From the NCBI GenBank assembly GCA_032622095.1, contig CP136064.1, positions 188,529,794-188,593,793 on the forward strand: a stretch of DNA of 64,000 nucleotides. Reading direction: 5' to 3'. Of this stretch, positions 23,055 through 36,311 are shown piece after piece. The first letter of the stretch is position 1, and every line of letters starts with the position of its first letter. The notes below the pieces were generated by a model. It did not search any database and was not told the origin of the DNA. It was given only the letters and a program-made list of their open reading frames with translations. The DNA is from Siphonodentalium dalli. Its lineage: Eukaryota > Mollusca > Scaphopoda > Gadilida > Siphonodentaliidae. The position numbers and the translations under genes are program-made.

Positions 23055-23273
23055 TACAGTAATGTCCTAAATAATCGACCTCTGAACCACAGCAGAATTA
23101 TGAGAAATTTTTCAGGATTTAGTCGGAAATATGGCTTGTTGCCATTCATCGGAAAGCTCTCACCGAGAGCTTTCCGATGAATGGCAACAAGCCATATTTC
23201 TGACTAAATCCTGAAACATTTCCCATAATTCTGCTGTGGTTAAAGGGTCATATATACTTCAGGCATTACTGTA
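23055..23273. mobile_element. Family A palindromic TA element (GTCATATA variant)
   Basis: TACAGTAATGTCC at the left, AGGCATTACTGTA at the right. The right arm has GGGTCATATATACTTC instead of GAGTCGATTATTTAG, as in 3575 and 58005. It starts 16 bp after the family C copy. Confidence 0.87.
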
Positions 23274-23279
23274 AGTAGC

Positions 23280-24091
23280 ATGAAGTCTTTTGACTACCTA
23301 GCTGTGAGGAACTGATATCTGTGAGGGTGGAAAATTAATCTCAGCGCTACCTTAAAATAACATGCATTGCCATCACAGACTAGATGTTTTAGGACTAGCC
23401 TATCGCTTCACATTTGCAGCGATATTGCACTCTTTTATCATATAGCCTACATTATTAATGTTTTTATAGTATAGGATATGTTTGAAAAGATCGAACTCAT
23501 TTATATTTCCATTGTGCAATATCTCAAGATGAAATTGCAAATTATATTGAGTGCTGTTTTGTCATCAGCTTTCATGGCTTACTAATAACGTACATTAATC
23601 TATCATAGGATAAATACTGATACAGTTTAAAGGTACTCAATCCAATCAGACGCTCCTAAATTACTATTTCTTTGGCTTCGGGGGTAAAAAATATTTGATT
23701 CGAGTTGAGGAACCCACCCATCAAAGCTCAGAGTGATCAGATATTGATTTTTGAAGTTTGTTATTTCTCGAGATGTGTAATAATATGTGGCCCAGAAACA
23801 CGAGTGAAAATGAATAAATGATATAAAAAAGTACATGATCTGAACCTGTAAAAGGCTCAACTGGTAATTATATTGAGTCCTATACACTTCAAGAATCTCA
23901 ACATTATGTTAGGTGTGTGCTGGAAAATTGTGAACATCCATTTTGAAAGAATTGATATAAACCTTTGGACTGAGATGAGTTTTAGCCTCACTTTTGGGTC
24001 ATATGTCCATAGCCAAATTCCCAGCTTACCAGCTATCTCAAACACTGTGGCATATTGTTGATTGCTCCCAGCTTTAGTGGACTGACCTGCA
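23280..24091. other. Unassigned sequence
   Basis: No coding or repeat signal. Frames on both strands at 23627-24096 overlap each other and lack domains. Confidence 0.4.
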
Positions 24092-24306
24092 TACAATAAT
24101 ATGCCCTAAATAATCAACTCCTTAACCACAGCAGAATTATGGGTAACTTTTCGGGATTTAGTCGGAAATATGGCTTGATGCCATTCATCAGAAAGCACTG
24201 AGAGCTTTCCGATGAATGGCAACAAGCCATATTTCCGACTATATCCTGAAAAGTTACCAATACTTCTGCTATGGTTAAGGAGTCAGTTATTTAGGGCATT
24301 ACTGTA
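24092..24306. mobile_element. Family A palindromic TA element
   Basis: Left TACAATAATATGCCC (variant end), right GGGCATTACTGTA. Arms pair around AAAGCACTGAGAGCTTT. Confidence 0.86.
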
Positions 24307-24309
24307 CCA

Positions 24310-25720
24310 AAATTTGGCTATAGTTCCTTGATGTAACAGTTCATGGTAATATGACTTAATCTCACAATTTTCTAACATACACCTAATATTGAGATTGTTG
24401 AGATTCCTGAAGCAGTATTAAACTCAATTAAATTGCCATTTGAGTCACTTCTTGCACTGACCAACTTCTTGGTACCTGGAACACAATGACCAATTAAATA
24501 GTGATGTGCTATGATAACATTCGCAATCCGGAATGTATCATACATTCTGTCGGATGTGATGAAAGAAGAATGTATGTTATGCCAGTATTTTCCAGGGTTT
24601 GTAACTCTAAATCAGTTAACAGTTGTTGTGTGTGCAGGACTCAATTTACAGGAATTCAGATCCTAATGGCTTTTCCTAATAGGTGAGAATTGGTCTACAG
24701 ACCTTGGAATGATCCGATTTGGATTGGAATCCCCGGAGAACACATGACTCTTGTCTTGGGTTGATGACTTTGGTGTTGAGTAATTAACTTTGGAATATAT
24801 ATAGTCAGTGGGGAGCTATCCTAGTGACAGACAGGGGGTATGGGATCTATCCAGCCCTCTTGTTAATGGCTAACCTGCCTGGAACAGATGATAGACTAAG
24901 TATAGATTTATTCTAAATTAAGCCCGTATTATGTAAGATTCATTTTATGAGTATAATGTTATAACCTAGATTATAGAGGTGGTGAACCTTAGTTTCCTTG
25001 GTCTTTACTATCTAGTAGCATTGAGACTGATTGCTATCCACATGGGTGGCAGAGAAGGCCATATTTAAAGACATATTATGGACTTGTTTGGTGCATGAAA
25101 CTGATAGGTTAGTATTCAGGCGCTTTGTCAACTGGGGCAATATGGCATTCTACTACCATCGCCGAAAATATCAAAGAAATCGACCATACCACTCCATGGA
25201 TATCATCTTCTGAACTACGCATAATTGTAAATATTTAAATCTTCATTCGGGATGTTACAACCAGCGATAAACTAGTAAATGATTTTGCCATCGAGAGTCA
25301 TTGCATTTAATTAATATATAAGAATGACTGTGTATGTGCTGGAAATTTTGATTAATATTTCGTAAAAATAACTACTTTGAGGAAGATTATTCCCCATTTC
25401 TATTTGATTACACAAAAACCAGAGTGTTTGTGTGTGATGAGGGCCAAACAATTCCGGAAAGAGGTTTGCTTAATTCTCTTTCATATATCTATTTTCCAGT
25501 CGCAGGCTAGAGCTATAACGATTCATTGTACCGCGATACACTTTAAAACGATACACATCGTATCATGTAATCAGGTAATTTCTGAAGATGGTCCTGTGTA
25601 AAAGAGAAAAACATGCAATGTTCTCTCAAGTTTACATGTCTATTATGTGTATTTACTCATCTGGCTAACTATTAAACTGCATTTTAGTTAAAAACTAACT
25701 CTTTTTTACTGTTATAAACA
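24310..25720. other. Unassigned sequence
   Basis: No shared repeat, no exon-like segment with both splice signals and a known domain. Confidence 0.4.
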
Positions 25721-25722
25721 TG

Positions 25723-25937
25723 TACAGTAATGCTCTAAATAAAATTGACTCCTTAACCACAGCAGAATTATGGGTAACTATTCAGGATTTAGTTGGAAAT
25801 ATGGCTTTTTGCCATTCATCGGAAAGCTCTCAGTGAGTGTTTTCCGATGAATGCCAACAAGCCATATTTCCGACTAAATCCTGAAAAGTTACCCATAATT
25901 CTGTGTTAAAAAGTCGATTATTTAGGGCATTACTGTA
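25723..25937. mobile_element. Family A palindromic TA element
   Basis: TACAGTAATGC at the left, GGGCATTACTGTA at the right. The tip is CTCTCAGTGAGTG. Confidence 0.87.
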
Positions 25938-25939
25938 GG

Positions 25940-26828
25940 TTTTGATAATTTAGGTGGTAAATCATTTGAGAACACTAATTTAGTGTATTGTGATATGTAT
26001 GTTATCATTGATCATGTATCGTGATTCGTATGATATCATGACCAAGTGTATCGTTACAGATTTCCCGCAGACTGTAAAGTCTGTAGGTGCTTGACAGGTG
26101 AATTAGAAGTTTATCAATCTAAACCTCGCATTTATTTAAGGATATACTTGGAGAGAAGTTGAGTAATTTTCCTTCACTCTGATGACAAGCAGTACTCTGT
26201 ATTCGCTTTGCTTAATAGGAGGCTATGTTATTATCAGACGGTTAGGAGCAGTTTCTCACCAATTTCGAGATTTCAGCACGGAATTTAGGTTCAATGCGAA
26301 ATCCATCAATACCTACATGACTGTCTTCATTTATTCCCACCAGAATAGAAACCTTGACAGTTCCCCAAATTGAATTCAACAAGTTGAGGAATATCTAATT
26401 GCAAGAATTGACTGATTTTTTGTAAGGCCGAGAGTTTTGTCGTCTGAAGAAAACCAAAATATTGATGCAGAGGCACAGAGCTAAAAAATTACATTTCATG
26501 CCTGTCTGGGATGGGGGGCACCTAATTGAGTGACCCAAGAGGCCATAATTAATTTAAGAATCAATAGCGTGTGTGTCCGGATGATGGTTCCTGTCATAGC
26601 TGATCCCTAGGACACAGACATTTGTCAGTGGGTGGCATGATTGCTTTTCTTCTTTCATGTCAAAATTATTTTCCGAAGATAAATCCATAAGTCAAGGTCA
26701 CTTTGACGTCATCATCCAATGAACCAGTAGAGTGCTTTGATTGCATTATTATCACAATGCGACCTTGATCCCAGCTGACTTCTGGTCGTCACAGGACATC
26801 AAGAATGTTAATTCAGGCCTGCAGTAAT
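25940..26828. other. Unassigned sequence
   Basis: No feature supported. Confidence 0.4.
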
Positions 26829-27094
26829 TTTAACAATTTCTTTACCAAATTGATTCTCCCATTCAGTTATAAAAGTTTAATTTGGAGTGGTCTATTATTA
26901 ATTTTGAGGGATGTTCAGGAAATATAAGCAGACGACAAATTGACTAACATATTTTCCAAGTGCATGAAACTTGTTCAGATAATATTTTAAGTTCAACAAA
27001 ATGGCCTGTGGCTGTTTGTTACACTTATTATCTCTACATTTTCTAAGGGAACTACATGTACTCATCAATGAGTATTTATTAAAGAAAAGGTTAA
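26829..27094. mobile_element. Family D element, reverse orientation, diverged
   Basis: TTAA at 26829-26832 and 27091-27094. GATTCTCCCATTCAGTTATA, AAGCAGACGACAAA and ATCAATGAGTATTTA follow in the reverse order of the 17171 copy. Confidence 0.78.
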
Positions 27095-27594
27095 TCATCA
27101 AATTATAACTGGTAATGTTCGCGGCTTCTCTCACATTCCAGGGATCTTAAATATGTGAACTACTGTTGTACAGACATTATATGCCTCGGCTATACTTGTT
27201 GAAGTCACATAAATTATCGCAAAGTTTACTGATAATTGAAAGAAACAAAAGAAAAGGTGTTTTCAAAGCTATATCAATGATTTTTGTCATAAATGTTTCA
27301 CATATATGTATGTTTTATATCCCTCCTTCCAAATTCTGGAATCAATATCCTCTCCCCGAGAGCTTTCCTATGAATGGCATATTTACAAAACAATACATTA
27401 TTGGGCTTACCTGACACAAGTGTGCAGAATAAATGCAGAACACCACTTGTATCAGAATCTCAAATCTATTATAGAACTTGTGGATAACGTATATTGGATG
27501 GTCACATTTAGGCACTCGCAAAAAATATATATGTTCTGTCTATGATCTGGTAAGATTATGTTAGGCTAGTCTTTTCTTACATTTAAAGATACTA

Positions 27595-28065
27595 AAGTCA
27601 AATAACATAAAAGTCTGTAAAACAACTATCATCAACAAGAACATAATAAAATAGATTGACTTGTTCTTATTTTAATTATTAATTACTTTCCAATAATGAT
27701 AATTCACATGGTAAAACCATTGTTTTGAAAATATTACATTTGCATTGTAATTACCAATAAAATCCAATTAGTCCAATAAGATGCCAGTTTAATAAAAACT
27801 TGACAATAAATATTCTGAAAATCATATTCAGACTAAAATATTTGAACCTACTAAACAGTTAACAATGTTTGTTGACAAACTACAATACAGTTTTGTTTAC
27901 ATAACAATGGTCTCAACAAGGCAAATTGTGTTATTAGAGAACTATCAATAATGAATATAAAAACAGTTTATATATTTATCCAAGTTTTTCTTGGTGGTAA
28001 TGTTTTTCCGACTTTTATATTTTTTGCACATTAACCAATGCGGGTGCCTTAGGTCCCTTTATACA
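27595..28065 (+). repeat. Dispersed repeat G, copy 1
   Basis: It shares a long ordered set of blocks with 46165-46785 and 49905-50560: CAAATAACATAA, GTAAAACAACT, AATTACCAATAAA, GAAAATCATATTCAG, TTGTTTACATAACAATGGTC, ACTATCAATAATGAATATAA, TTTTTTGCACATT and ACC-ATGCGGGTGCCTT. It ends about 60 bp before the first CASK exon. No coding capacity is recognised. Confidence 0.8.
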
Positions 28066-28124
28066 TTCTTCTGGATCATATGACTTTATCAGTGAGTTGA
28101 CAATGTCTCTCTTTATATTTGCAG

Positions 28125-28202
28125 CATGGATGGGTCAGACCTTTGCTTTGAGATTGTTAAGCGGGCGTCTGCCGGGTTCATATACAGTGAAGCTGTTAGC
28201 AG
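28125..28202 (+). CDS. CASK: CASK exon: hinge and helix D/E start of kinase-like domain
   Basis: The acceptor is TTATATTTGCAG before 28125 and the donor is AG|GTCAGT at 28203. The exon is 78 bp: one base finishing a split codon, 25 codons, and two bases carried over (AG, completed to Ser by C at 29428). The peptide begins [17 protein letters not shown] and ends FIYSEAVS. It is close to the CASK segment [17 protein letters not shown], just after the hinge of the kinase fold, where the C-lobe begins. CaMKII has a related EDIVAREYYSEADAS-type segment, but the LCFEIVKRA string fits CASK best. No repeat overlaps the exon; a family-D element begins 15 bp after the donor. Confidence 0.93.
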
Positions 28203-28217
28203 GTCAGTAGTTCCTCA

Positions 28218-28476
28218 GTAACCATTTCTTTACTAAATACTCATTGACATATTGTTCCCTTATGAAAAGTTCAGATAATAAGTTCAACAAACATTGAACT
28301 TATTATTTGAACATTTCCCATCAATGAATTTGAATCATTCCGCTATTGTGTTATCTGTTTTTTTCTGTCTGTCGTCTGCTTTTATGACCTGAACACCCCT
28401 CTAAATTAATAATAGCATTTCCAATGTATACTTTTATAACTGGATGGGAGAGTCCATTTAGTATAGAAATGGTTAA
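28218..28476. mobile_element. Family D element right after a CASK donor site
   Basis: It begins GTAACCATTTCTTTACTAAA 15 bp after the donor at 28203 and ends TATAGAAATGGTTAA. Internal blocks follow the 17171 order. Confidence 0.83.
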
Positions 28477-28697
28477 AGTATACATCGGAACAGTCTATTA
28501 TTCATTTCGAGGGTGTTCAATTAATAAAACTAGATGACAGACAGAAAAACAGATAATACAAGAGCAGAATGATTCATATTTATAAGTGGCAAATGTTCAG
28601 ATATTAATTTAGCGGTTGTTTGTTGAACTTATTATCTGAACATTTCCTAAGGGAACTACTCTGATCAATGAGTATTTAGTATAGAAATGGTTCTTAA
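28473..28697. mobile_element. Family D element, inverted, sharing TTAA with its neighbour
   Basis: It reads in the opposite orientation to 28218-28476 (AGACAGAAAAACAGATAATA, TTATTATCTGAACATTTCC, ATCAATGAGTATTTAGTATA). The two share the TTAA at 28473-28476, giving a tail-to-tail pair of about 480 bp that can fold on itself. Confidence 0.8.
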
Positions 28698-28797
28698 CTG
28701 GAGGTCTTGTAGTTTCCCATGTCAAAGTCTCAAGTTGACAAATTATATCAACACTGTGACATCATGTTCGTGCATTAGATTCCCACATGTTTTCAGG

Positions 28798-29018
28798 TAC
28801 AGTAATGCCCTAAATAATCGACTCCTTATATATAACCACCGCATAATTATGGGTAACTTTTCCGGATTTAGTCGGAAATACGGCTTGTTGCCATTCATCG
28901 GAAAGCACTCAGTGAGAGCTTTCCGATGAATGGCAACAAACCATATTTCCAACTAAATCCTGAAAAGTTACCCATAATTCTGCTGTGGTTAAGGAGTTGA
29001 TTATTTAGGGCATTACAT
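28798..29018. mobile_element. Family A palindromic TA element in the first CASK intron of the window
   Basis: TACAGTAATGCCC at the left, GGGCATTACATTA at the right (terminus mutated). Arms pair around GCACTCAGTGAGAGC. Confidence 0.86.
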
Positions 29019-29135
29019 TATCAAGAATAGAGACCCATGAACATGACGTCATAGGGTTCTTGGGCCAGTTCTCCATCTTTGAATTATCGATTGCTGAGAT
29101 GTCTTGGTAACCCACCGTGGACAGCAAAGAATGCG

Positions 29136-29395
29136 GATTATAGGGCTAGCATCACCAAATTCATCCTCTGGGGACCTCATTCTGCATGGCCTCATCTGCT
29201 ATTGGAGACATAGACTCAGATTTAAGTTCCAAGATTTGCACCCATTGGGCACTTTGATTATGTATTGTGTTGTCCTCCAATTTGGGGATATAGAGAGACT
29301 AAACTGAAAAAGTTGAAGAAAAATTCTAACCATCACTAAATTCACCCTCTGGGGACCTCCGTCTGCAAATTGCCGGCACCATATTTTCGTGCCTG
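29136..29395. mobile_element. Truncated family B element
   Basis: Only the inner strand of the left palindrome, the centre (GGAGACATAGACTCAGAT) and part of the right end remain. It closes GGCACCATATTTTCGTGCCTG, like the copy at 54284. It lies 32 bp upstream of the acceptor at 29428. Confidence 0.75.
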
Positions 29396-29427
29396 TCACC
29401 ACTGATTTTGCTGTTGTTTTTTTTTAG

Positions 29428-29603
29428 CCATTACATGAGGCAGATTCTGGAGGCAGTGAGATATTGCCATGCCAATGGAATTGTTCACAGGGATTTAAAA
29501 CCACATTGTGTCTTACTATCATCAAAAGAGAACTCGGCACCTGTCAAACTCGGAGGTTTCGGTGTTGCAGTACAGCTCAAGGATACAGAGAAAATAGCAG
29601 GAG
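29428..29603 (+). CDS. CASK: CASK exon: catalytic-loop and GFG region
   Basis: This 176-bp exon is preceded by a pyrimidine run and TTTTTAG and followed by GTATAT. It reads [15 protein letters not shown], then [11 protein letters not shown], then [19 protein letters not shown] and KIAGG. HRD is kept, but the usual Asn after Lys-Pro-Glu is Cys (KPHC). The metal-binding DFG is GFG (codons 29554-29562). Both changes are hallmarks of CASK; from known work on the family they go with Mg2+-independent, very weak kinase activity toward neurexin. The exon starts with the base that completes Ser and ends with one base of a Gly codon completed at 30351. Its identity to vertebrate CASK is the highest in the window. 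Confidence 0.96.
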
Positions 29604-30959
<1,356 letters not shown>

Positions 30960-31685
30960 TCAGCTTTAATGCAACATTATAAGCTTGTCCTGCAGATAGC
31001 CCAACGCATGGAAACCAATTAAGCAGAGCCTTAGCTCTGACGAGAAGCCGAAGCAGAGAACGCTGAAGAAATACTTCTGTACAGCGCAGGCATGAGCATG
31101 GCCCAACGAGCAAGGTACGATTCGGAGCCGGCGCCCAAGAATTGCTATGAGGCGCCCTAAGCAATAAGCACACACGGCCAACAGGGAGAAGCCCAACGAG
31201 TGCGACGCAGGAATGGCAGTAGAGACCACTGGACAGCCCAACTCCCTATGGCTAAGCAACGGCGATGGGCGGGTAACACCACAGTTACCCCTGCAGGACG
31301 CACCAAAGCTGGATCAATGGCACTGATGACACAGCACCTGAAAGTGAAAACAAACAGCAGCAACGAGATTTAAACAAACAGGGCCATAGGCCTAAAACAA
31401 AATAGGCAGCACATAACAATTAAGATGGCGTGCCACTTCGGGACGCCGAACAAAGCGGGGCATGGAGCTCCAAGGGGGAGGGAGGGAGCGCGATACGTAT
31501 AATTCCAAAGTGACTTGCTTTTTCCGTTACCGGAAGGAGGCAGCATTCCGGGCGGATGTAAAATGCGGACTTTAAGTTCGGCCGATACGGAACGGATCGT
31601 ACCGAAAAACCGGAATGTCTGCCGGATTACAGGATCAAAGAACCACATAAATCACCCCGACCCTTATCGGCCCTGGGTGCATTAA
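30960..31685. mobile_element. GC-rich island, probably an unidentified inserted element
   Basis: About 700 bp of visibly higher G+C than both sides. GCCCAACG is repeated (30999, 31101, 31191), with GGAGCCGGCGCCC, GGGCGGGTAACACC and CGGAACGGATCGTACCG. Frames on the - strand are open for 68-97 codons but show no domain. It is not rRNA or tRNA as far as I can tell. Composition suggests a separate origin. Confidence 0.4.
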
Positions 31686-31689
31686 AATT

Positions 31690-32067
31690 TCAGTAAATTT
31701 AAATACCAGATAATTGCGAAGAGGAAAACTAATAAACTTGTTTTGTTACGATGACTGGAGATTTACTAAAATAAAATAAAAAAAAATTATATTGTATTGT
31801 TATTAAAAAAAAAATTCTCAAAGTTGCCAAACTCTTTGTTAGACAGTTTACTTTAAGAACCTGATGTGTCAGGCGATCCAAAAAACTTTTAATCCAAGCT
31901 TGGCCTTGCGTAGAAGAAGGTCATGAGTCTGACATTCTTTAGTAAGTTTTCTCTTCCACTAGATATAATATAGGACCCCATGAATCAAGATTTTCATTTC
32001 AAGTCGAATCTCGAATCATGGCAAATCAGACAAAAGATACCAAATCGCATTTTAAAATTTGGGAAAG
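31690..32067. other. Unassigned A+T-rich sequence
   Basis: No repeat shared with the rest of the window. Confidence 0.4.
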
Positions 32068-32222
32068 TACAGTAATGCCATAAATAATTGACTCCTGAAC
32101 CACAGCAGAATTACTGAGAGCTTTCTGATGAATGGCAACAAGCCATATTTCCGACTAAAACCTGAAAAGTTACCCATAATTCTGCTGAGGTTAAGGAGTC
32201 GATTATTTAGGGCATTACTGTA
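32068..32222. mobile_element. Family A element with left arm mostly deleted
   Basis: TACAGTAATGCC ... CACAGCAGAATTA joins directly to CTGAGAGCTTTC, then a full right arm to GGGCATTACTGTA. 155 bp. Confidence 0.85.
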
Positions 32223-32661
32223 CCTAAATTTGTTTCCGTAACCATTATGAGATATTCAATATAGTGCAGTGTAAATGGCTCTTTTGTTATCTTCTGCTGA
32301 ATAAACCATCTACAAAAACGCGAAGAACTCAGAAGCAACAAGAAAGACAGTTAGCAAGAATATGCATACAGCACATTTTCTAAATAATTACTGTCAGATG
32401 TGAATGCGGCGGATGGGGAGTAACTCTATATATTTTGCTTCAAAACATTCACATTTGGCAAACTTCGTCAGTCAATTCCTAGAGCCCCCTCAGTCCCTGT
32501 GGACGCCATTCTTAAGGTGCCATTACACTATTAAGCTTGCTTTATTCAGCTCCAAACGGTAACCACAGGGGTTATGCTCAATGATCACATTACACCACCC
32601 AGCAAACTTTTAAAACACTGTTTTATCTGGAAATCTTTTACATTATAATTAACTGGTCTGT

Positions 32662-33050
32662 GGGATACACAGGGGCGCCGGAAGAGGGGGGCAGAGGGGG
32701 CAGCTGACCCCCCTGCCCTTGACCAAGATGGCGCGCAGGGGCAGGACTTGCCCTTTTTCTGGAGGCAGAAAATGCTTTTTGTGTGTTTAATCTCGTGTTT
32801 TTATAGAAAAATGTGACTTTTTGGTCCAAATACCACCAATTTCACAAGGAATATTAATTTTTTGTCAATTTTATCACAAAACGGCCATAAAAACCGACAA
32901 ATACCATTAAAATAGGGATTTTTGCCACAATGAATTTATGGTTATTTTCCCGAGTTTGCGGAGAAAATGCCCTTTTTTTGCGGAAAAGTGCCCTTTTTGT
33001 AGGCTCTGCCTCCCCTGCCCTTGGATGCTTCTGGCGCCCCTGGGGATACA
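32662..33050. mobile_element. hAT-type non-autonomous element with its 8-bp target duplication
   Basis: GGGATACA at 32662-32669 and 33043-33050 directly flank an element at 32670-33042. Its ends are CAGGGGCGCCGGAAG and CTTCTGGCGCCCCTG (14 of 15 complementary). At 373 bp it has no transposase. It also contains paired subterminal blocks CCCTGCCCTTG and CCCTTTTTnTGGAGGC / GCGGAAAAGTGCCCTTTTT. The duplication is perfect, which suggests a fairly young insertion. Confidence 0.9.
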
Positions 33051-35625
33051 GTCTATCACCAAATAAATAACATTCTATTAACCAGCGGCAGTCCACCAGG
33101 ATATCCCGTTTAATGTAGTTTTGCGAAGAAATATTCCACAGATCAGGCTCAGAATTGTACAGTTCAATGAGCCTATTTGTTCTCTTTGAATGTGGGTTTA
33201 AACTCCTTTTTGGGAGGCATCTTTAAAAATGATGTTATATGGTAGAATGCGGTGTTAACAAATGTACCTGGTTATATTTACTAATTCGACTCCAATATTG
33301 TGAACTACACATGTCTTTTTTTATCATATATCAGGAGGAGTTCTGTTATACAACTGCTACTTGACATTAAAATGGTGGTTCCTTGCTTTATGCAAAAACG
33401 GCTCGGTTCCTTTCCGGACAGCTCGCTCTTTGGGTGATTAATAATGCCGAGCTGTATGAAATGGCATGGAATTACACAATGCAGCCTACCTCTTGAGTTT
33501 GCTGAATTATGCAAGCTTAATCATGTAATGGCACCTTTACAGAGATTGTGCTTCTATTTATAGATCATTTGCTGTGTTATCTATATTTGTTAAATAGCAT
33601 CATGAATTGTTTTCACGCAAATAACATTGTGGTCTGTAAAAAGCATCTGTCTGTATGTCCATAGACAATTGCTATCCAATACAATAAATCAAAGTATAGT
33701 ATTTTTTATCCGATTATGTTCAAATATTATATGCAGGTTTACGATTACACACCCCTCGCCTGTATATTTTTTGGTATCGATTGGTTGATCGGTTTAGAAA
33801 TGAATTAACCTTTCACACATTATCCGATAAATCAAATAATTTTCTTCTGATCTACCTCATATTTCTTACCTAGGTTTTTCTTAGCATGCTCTTCATCTGT
33901 ATGGATTTTTATAATGATTAATTATCCCTTTTACTCTTGAACCAGATTTATTAATGAACACACTGTAATACAAATATTCAATATATTAATTACCACATAA
34001 ACATCCAATATCCCCCCCTGGTCATTTCTCCCCCCCCCCCCCCCCCCAGATGGCAGACAATATGACATGTTTTTTCGGCAGACAGCACCTCACCTCACCA
34101 CAAAATGTATGGGGCCCTTATTACTCTTGTCTATGAGCCATGTCCATCAAATTTTTATGAATTCATCTTTAAACATCTATGAAACGGAACAACGAAGCGA
34201 AAGTTAAAATATGAAATATTAGTTAATGCATGAATCAACGAGAATTTAAATGCATATAAATGAAAAGTTGAAGTGGTGGACATAACAAAGACAGCTAAAC
34301 TTGATGATGCCCCGGCAAATTTACAAAATATAAAACAATAACAACCGTAGAAACACCAGGGCCATGTGTCAAAATATCCTCCAAATTGTCACTTAATCAG
34401 ATAGTTATTATCATATTCGCGTCAGTTATCACCTACAAATCATTCTCGTTCCATTGGAAGAATTATTATTATTCGTATTATATTTTTGGTCTGAACGGCA
34501 GTCTGTTCATATTTTGTTTGCAGATGATAGCTTAAGTTCTACTCAACTGAATGAAATGAAATTTGGTATGTAGGTTCACTACCACAAAATACAGTTCAAT
34601 TTTGATTATGGGGTCCAGTAAGCCCATTTTTACCAGAGTTACTGCTAGGGCTGAAATGGTTATCTGGTTAAATTATTACTGCGGCCGTGACCGTTCATGA
34701 AAATTGCATGACTGGTTAACCCATGGACGTAAATGAGATGGATAGGCAACTCTCGCAGAGTAACGCGATATATCGCGGATTCTTTTGTTTCCCAATTAAC
34801 GAGCGCCTGACTGCGAGATCGCCTGTTGCTATAACCACTGCGTAAACAAAATGGCGTCTTTTGCTTTCGTTTTTGTGACGGAACAGTGTCGACAGCACAC
34901 AATGTTTCCTTTCTGACGCTAGCTTCTTTCATTTACCCGCTTATCATAAATGCTTGAATTAATTTTACATTGAATACAGTTTGTTTATTGTTTATAGTGG
35001 CCTAATAAAAGTGGGAAAGCACCCAATGTGCATTACAAATAAAGTTTTGAAATTAAAGCACCATGCTCATAGAATGAGCATTGTAATGATTGTTGTCATT
35101 TCCGCCGAATTATTTCTTAACTAAAAGAGCGTAATTACGCAACTATTAATGACATATCAAGGTGGTGAATGATCAATTAGCAAAACTTAATGGTGTTTAT
35201 ATAACTAGGCTTGAAGGAAGCAGGAAGTTTAATCTGCCCCAAAGCAATGAGAATTGAATATGATCACACTTCAGTTAATACAATGTTGACACATCGCGGA
35301 GAGGGCTAATCATCGCTAATTTGACGTGTTTTAATCCACAACGAAGCCAATGACAATATTGTTTTATCTTGCGTGTGACTTCAGTGTTCATAGTGCAACT
35401 ACAGCATGACATCCACACTTACTAGTAGCTATCATTAAGTATCTTCTTTTTAAACAAAGAGTTATACAAACAACTGTATAAGTATTTATGTAAATAAGTG
35501 TTTATTACAGTTAAAGAAATATATCTTTACTAAGAACATATACATGTAAAACATGCAGACAGCAGTTTTCAACATTAATTATCATATAAAACAATATATA
35601 AACCGATTATTCCTTCAATTTAGCC
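33051..35625. other. Unassigned intron sequence
   Basis: It has an 18-base C-run at 34030-34047 and a unit related to the GATGATAAC repeat at 34510-34640. A stretch at 34650-34740 (GACCGTTCATGAAAATTGCA) is echoed at about 39330-39400. No gene is supported. Confidence 0.4.
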
Positions 35626-35790
35626 TCAGATCAGAGATAGATTTAGATCAGAGATATTTGTAGCAGAACTTTCTGGATCTGGTGTTATGCATGTAGCATC
35701 TGATATGGCAGAAGGTTCGTCTTCAGTTTTCTGCTTCTTCCAATGGTACTTTCTTTTTTGGCGGATACACTTCCGTTTTCTCGCAGGCAT
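35626..35790 (-). CDS. Possible terminal exon or remnant, Lys/Arg-rich 54-residue frame
   Basis: On the - strand, CTTCCTTTGTTCTTCAG precedes ATG at 35790. The frame reads MPARKRKCIRQKRKYHWKKQ, then KTEDEPSAISDATC and an acidic, Ser-rich end, stopping at 35626. The very good acceptor and the biased composition suggest an exon of an antisense or transposon gene. No family is recognised, and no consistent upstream frame was found (see 36312-36385). Confidence 0.25.
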   Translation of the reverse strand: MPARKRKCIRQKRKYHWKKQKTEDEPSAISDATCITPDPESSATNISDLNLSLI

Positions 35791-36311
35791 ACTGAAGAAC
35801 AAAGGAAGCCATAACTACTACCGGGTAGTATATATTACTAATAATCAGTTTGTTTCCAAGGTCGATCCCATTTGGGGGCATGGCGACATGGGGGTGGGGT
35901 TGCTTAGACTTGATAAATTTTCACCAGTTTGAAATAAATTAGGAAATAGGAAAATTGGCACTGATGGATTACCTCTATGACCAAGTGAATGTCCTGGAAT
36001 AGTTGCATTTGACCTCAAATTATTTAAAGAGGCACAAATAATTAGCAATAAAGAGTGTTTATTATTAACTTAAAAGATGCAAGGAACTTTATCCGGATAG
36101 TCATGCAATACCGATAGGTGCTGTTTACCCCAGACGACTAACAACTAATCACATGTGAATTACATTACAATTAATTACAAATTTGGTTGGGTAGGGGTAG
36201 CGTGTTCATTCTGGTTTGCAGATTTGAGGATGACGATATCACTGAACTATATATTAACAGTAGGGCCTAGCATAATGCTTAAGATCTTATTTTTAAATGT
36301 TTTGAACATAC

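Noticed and set aside
1-28124. Upstream CASK exons (glycine-rich loop, VAIK-type lysine, helix C)
   Set aside because: I looked for GKGPFSVVRRC, FAVKIVD and LKREASICH-like coding on the + strand and saw none; the exons are presumably farther upstream.
30960-31685. GC-rich island as rRNA or tRNA gene
   Set aside because: No rRNA core motifs; one GGTACGATTCGGAG stretch resembles a B box, but no A box or cloverleaf can be drawn.
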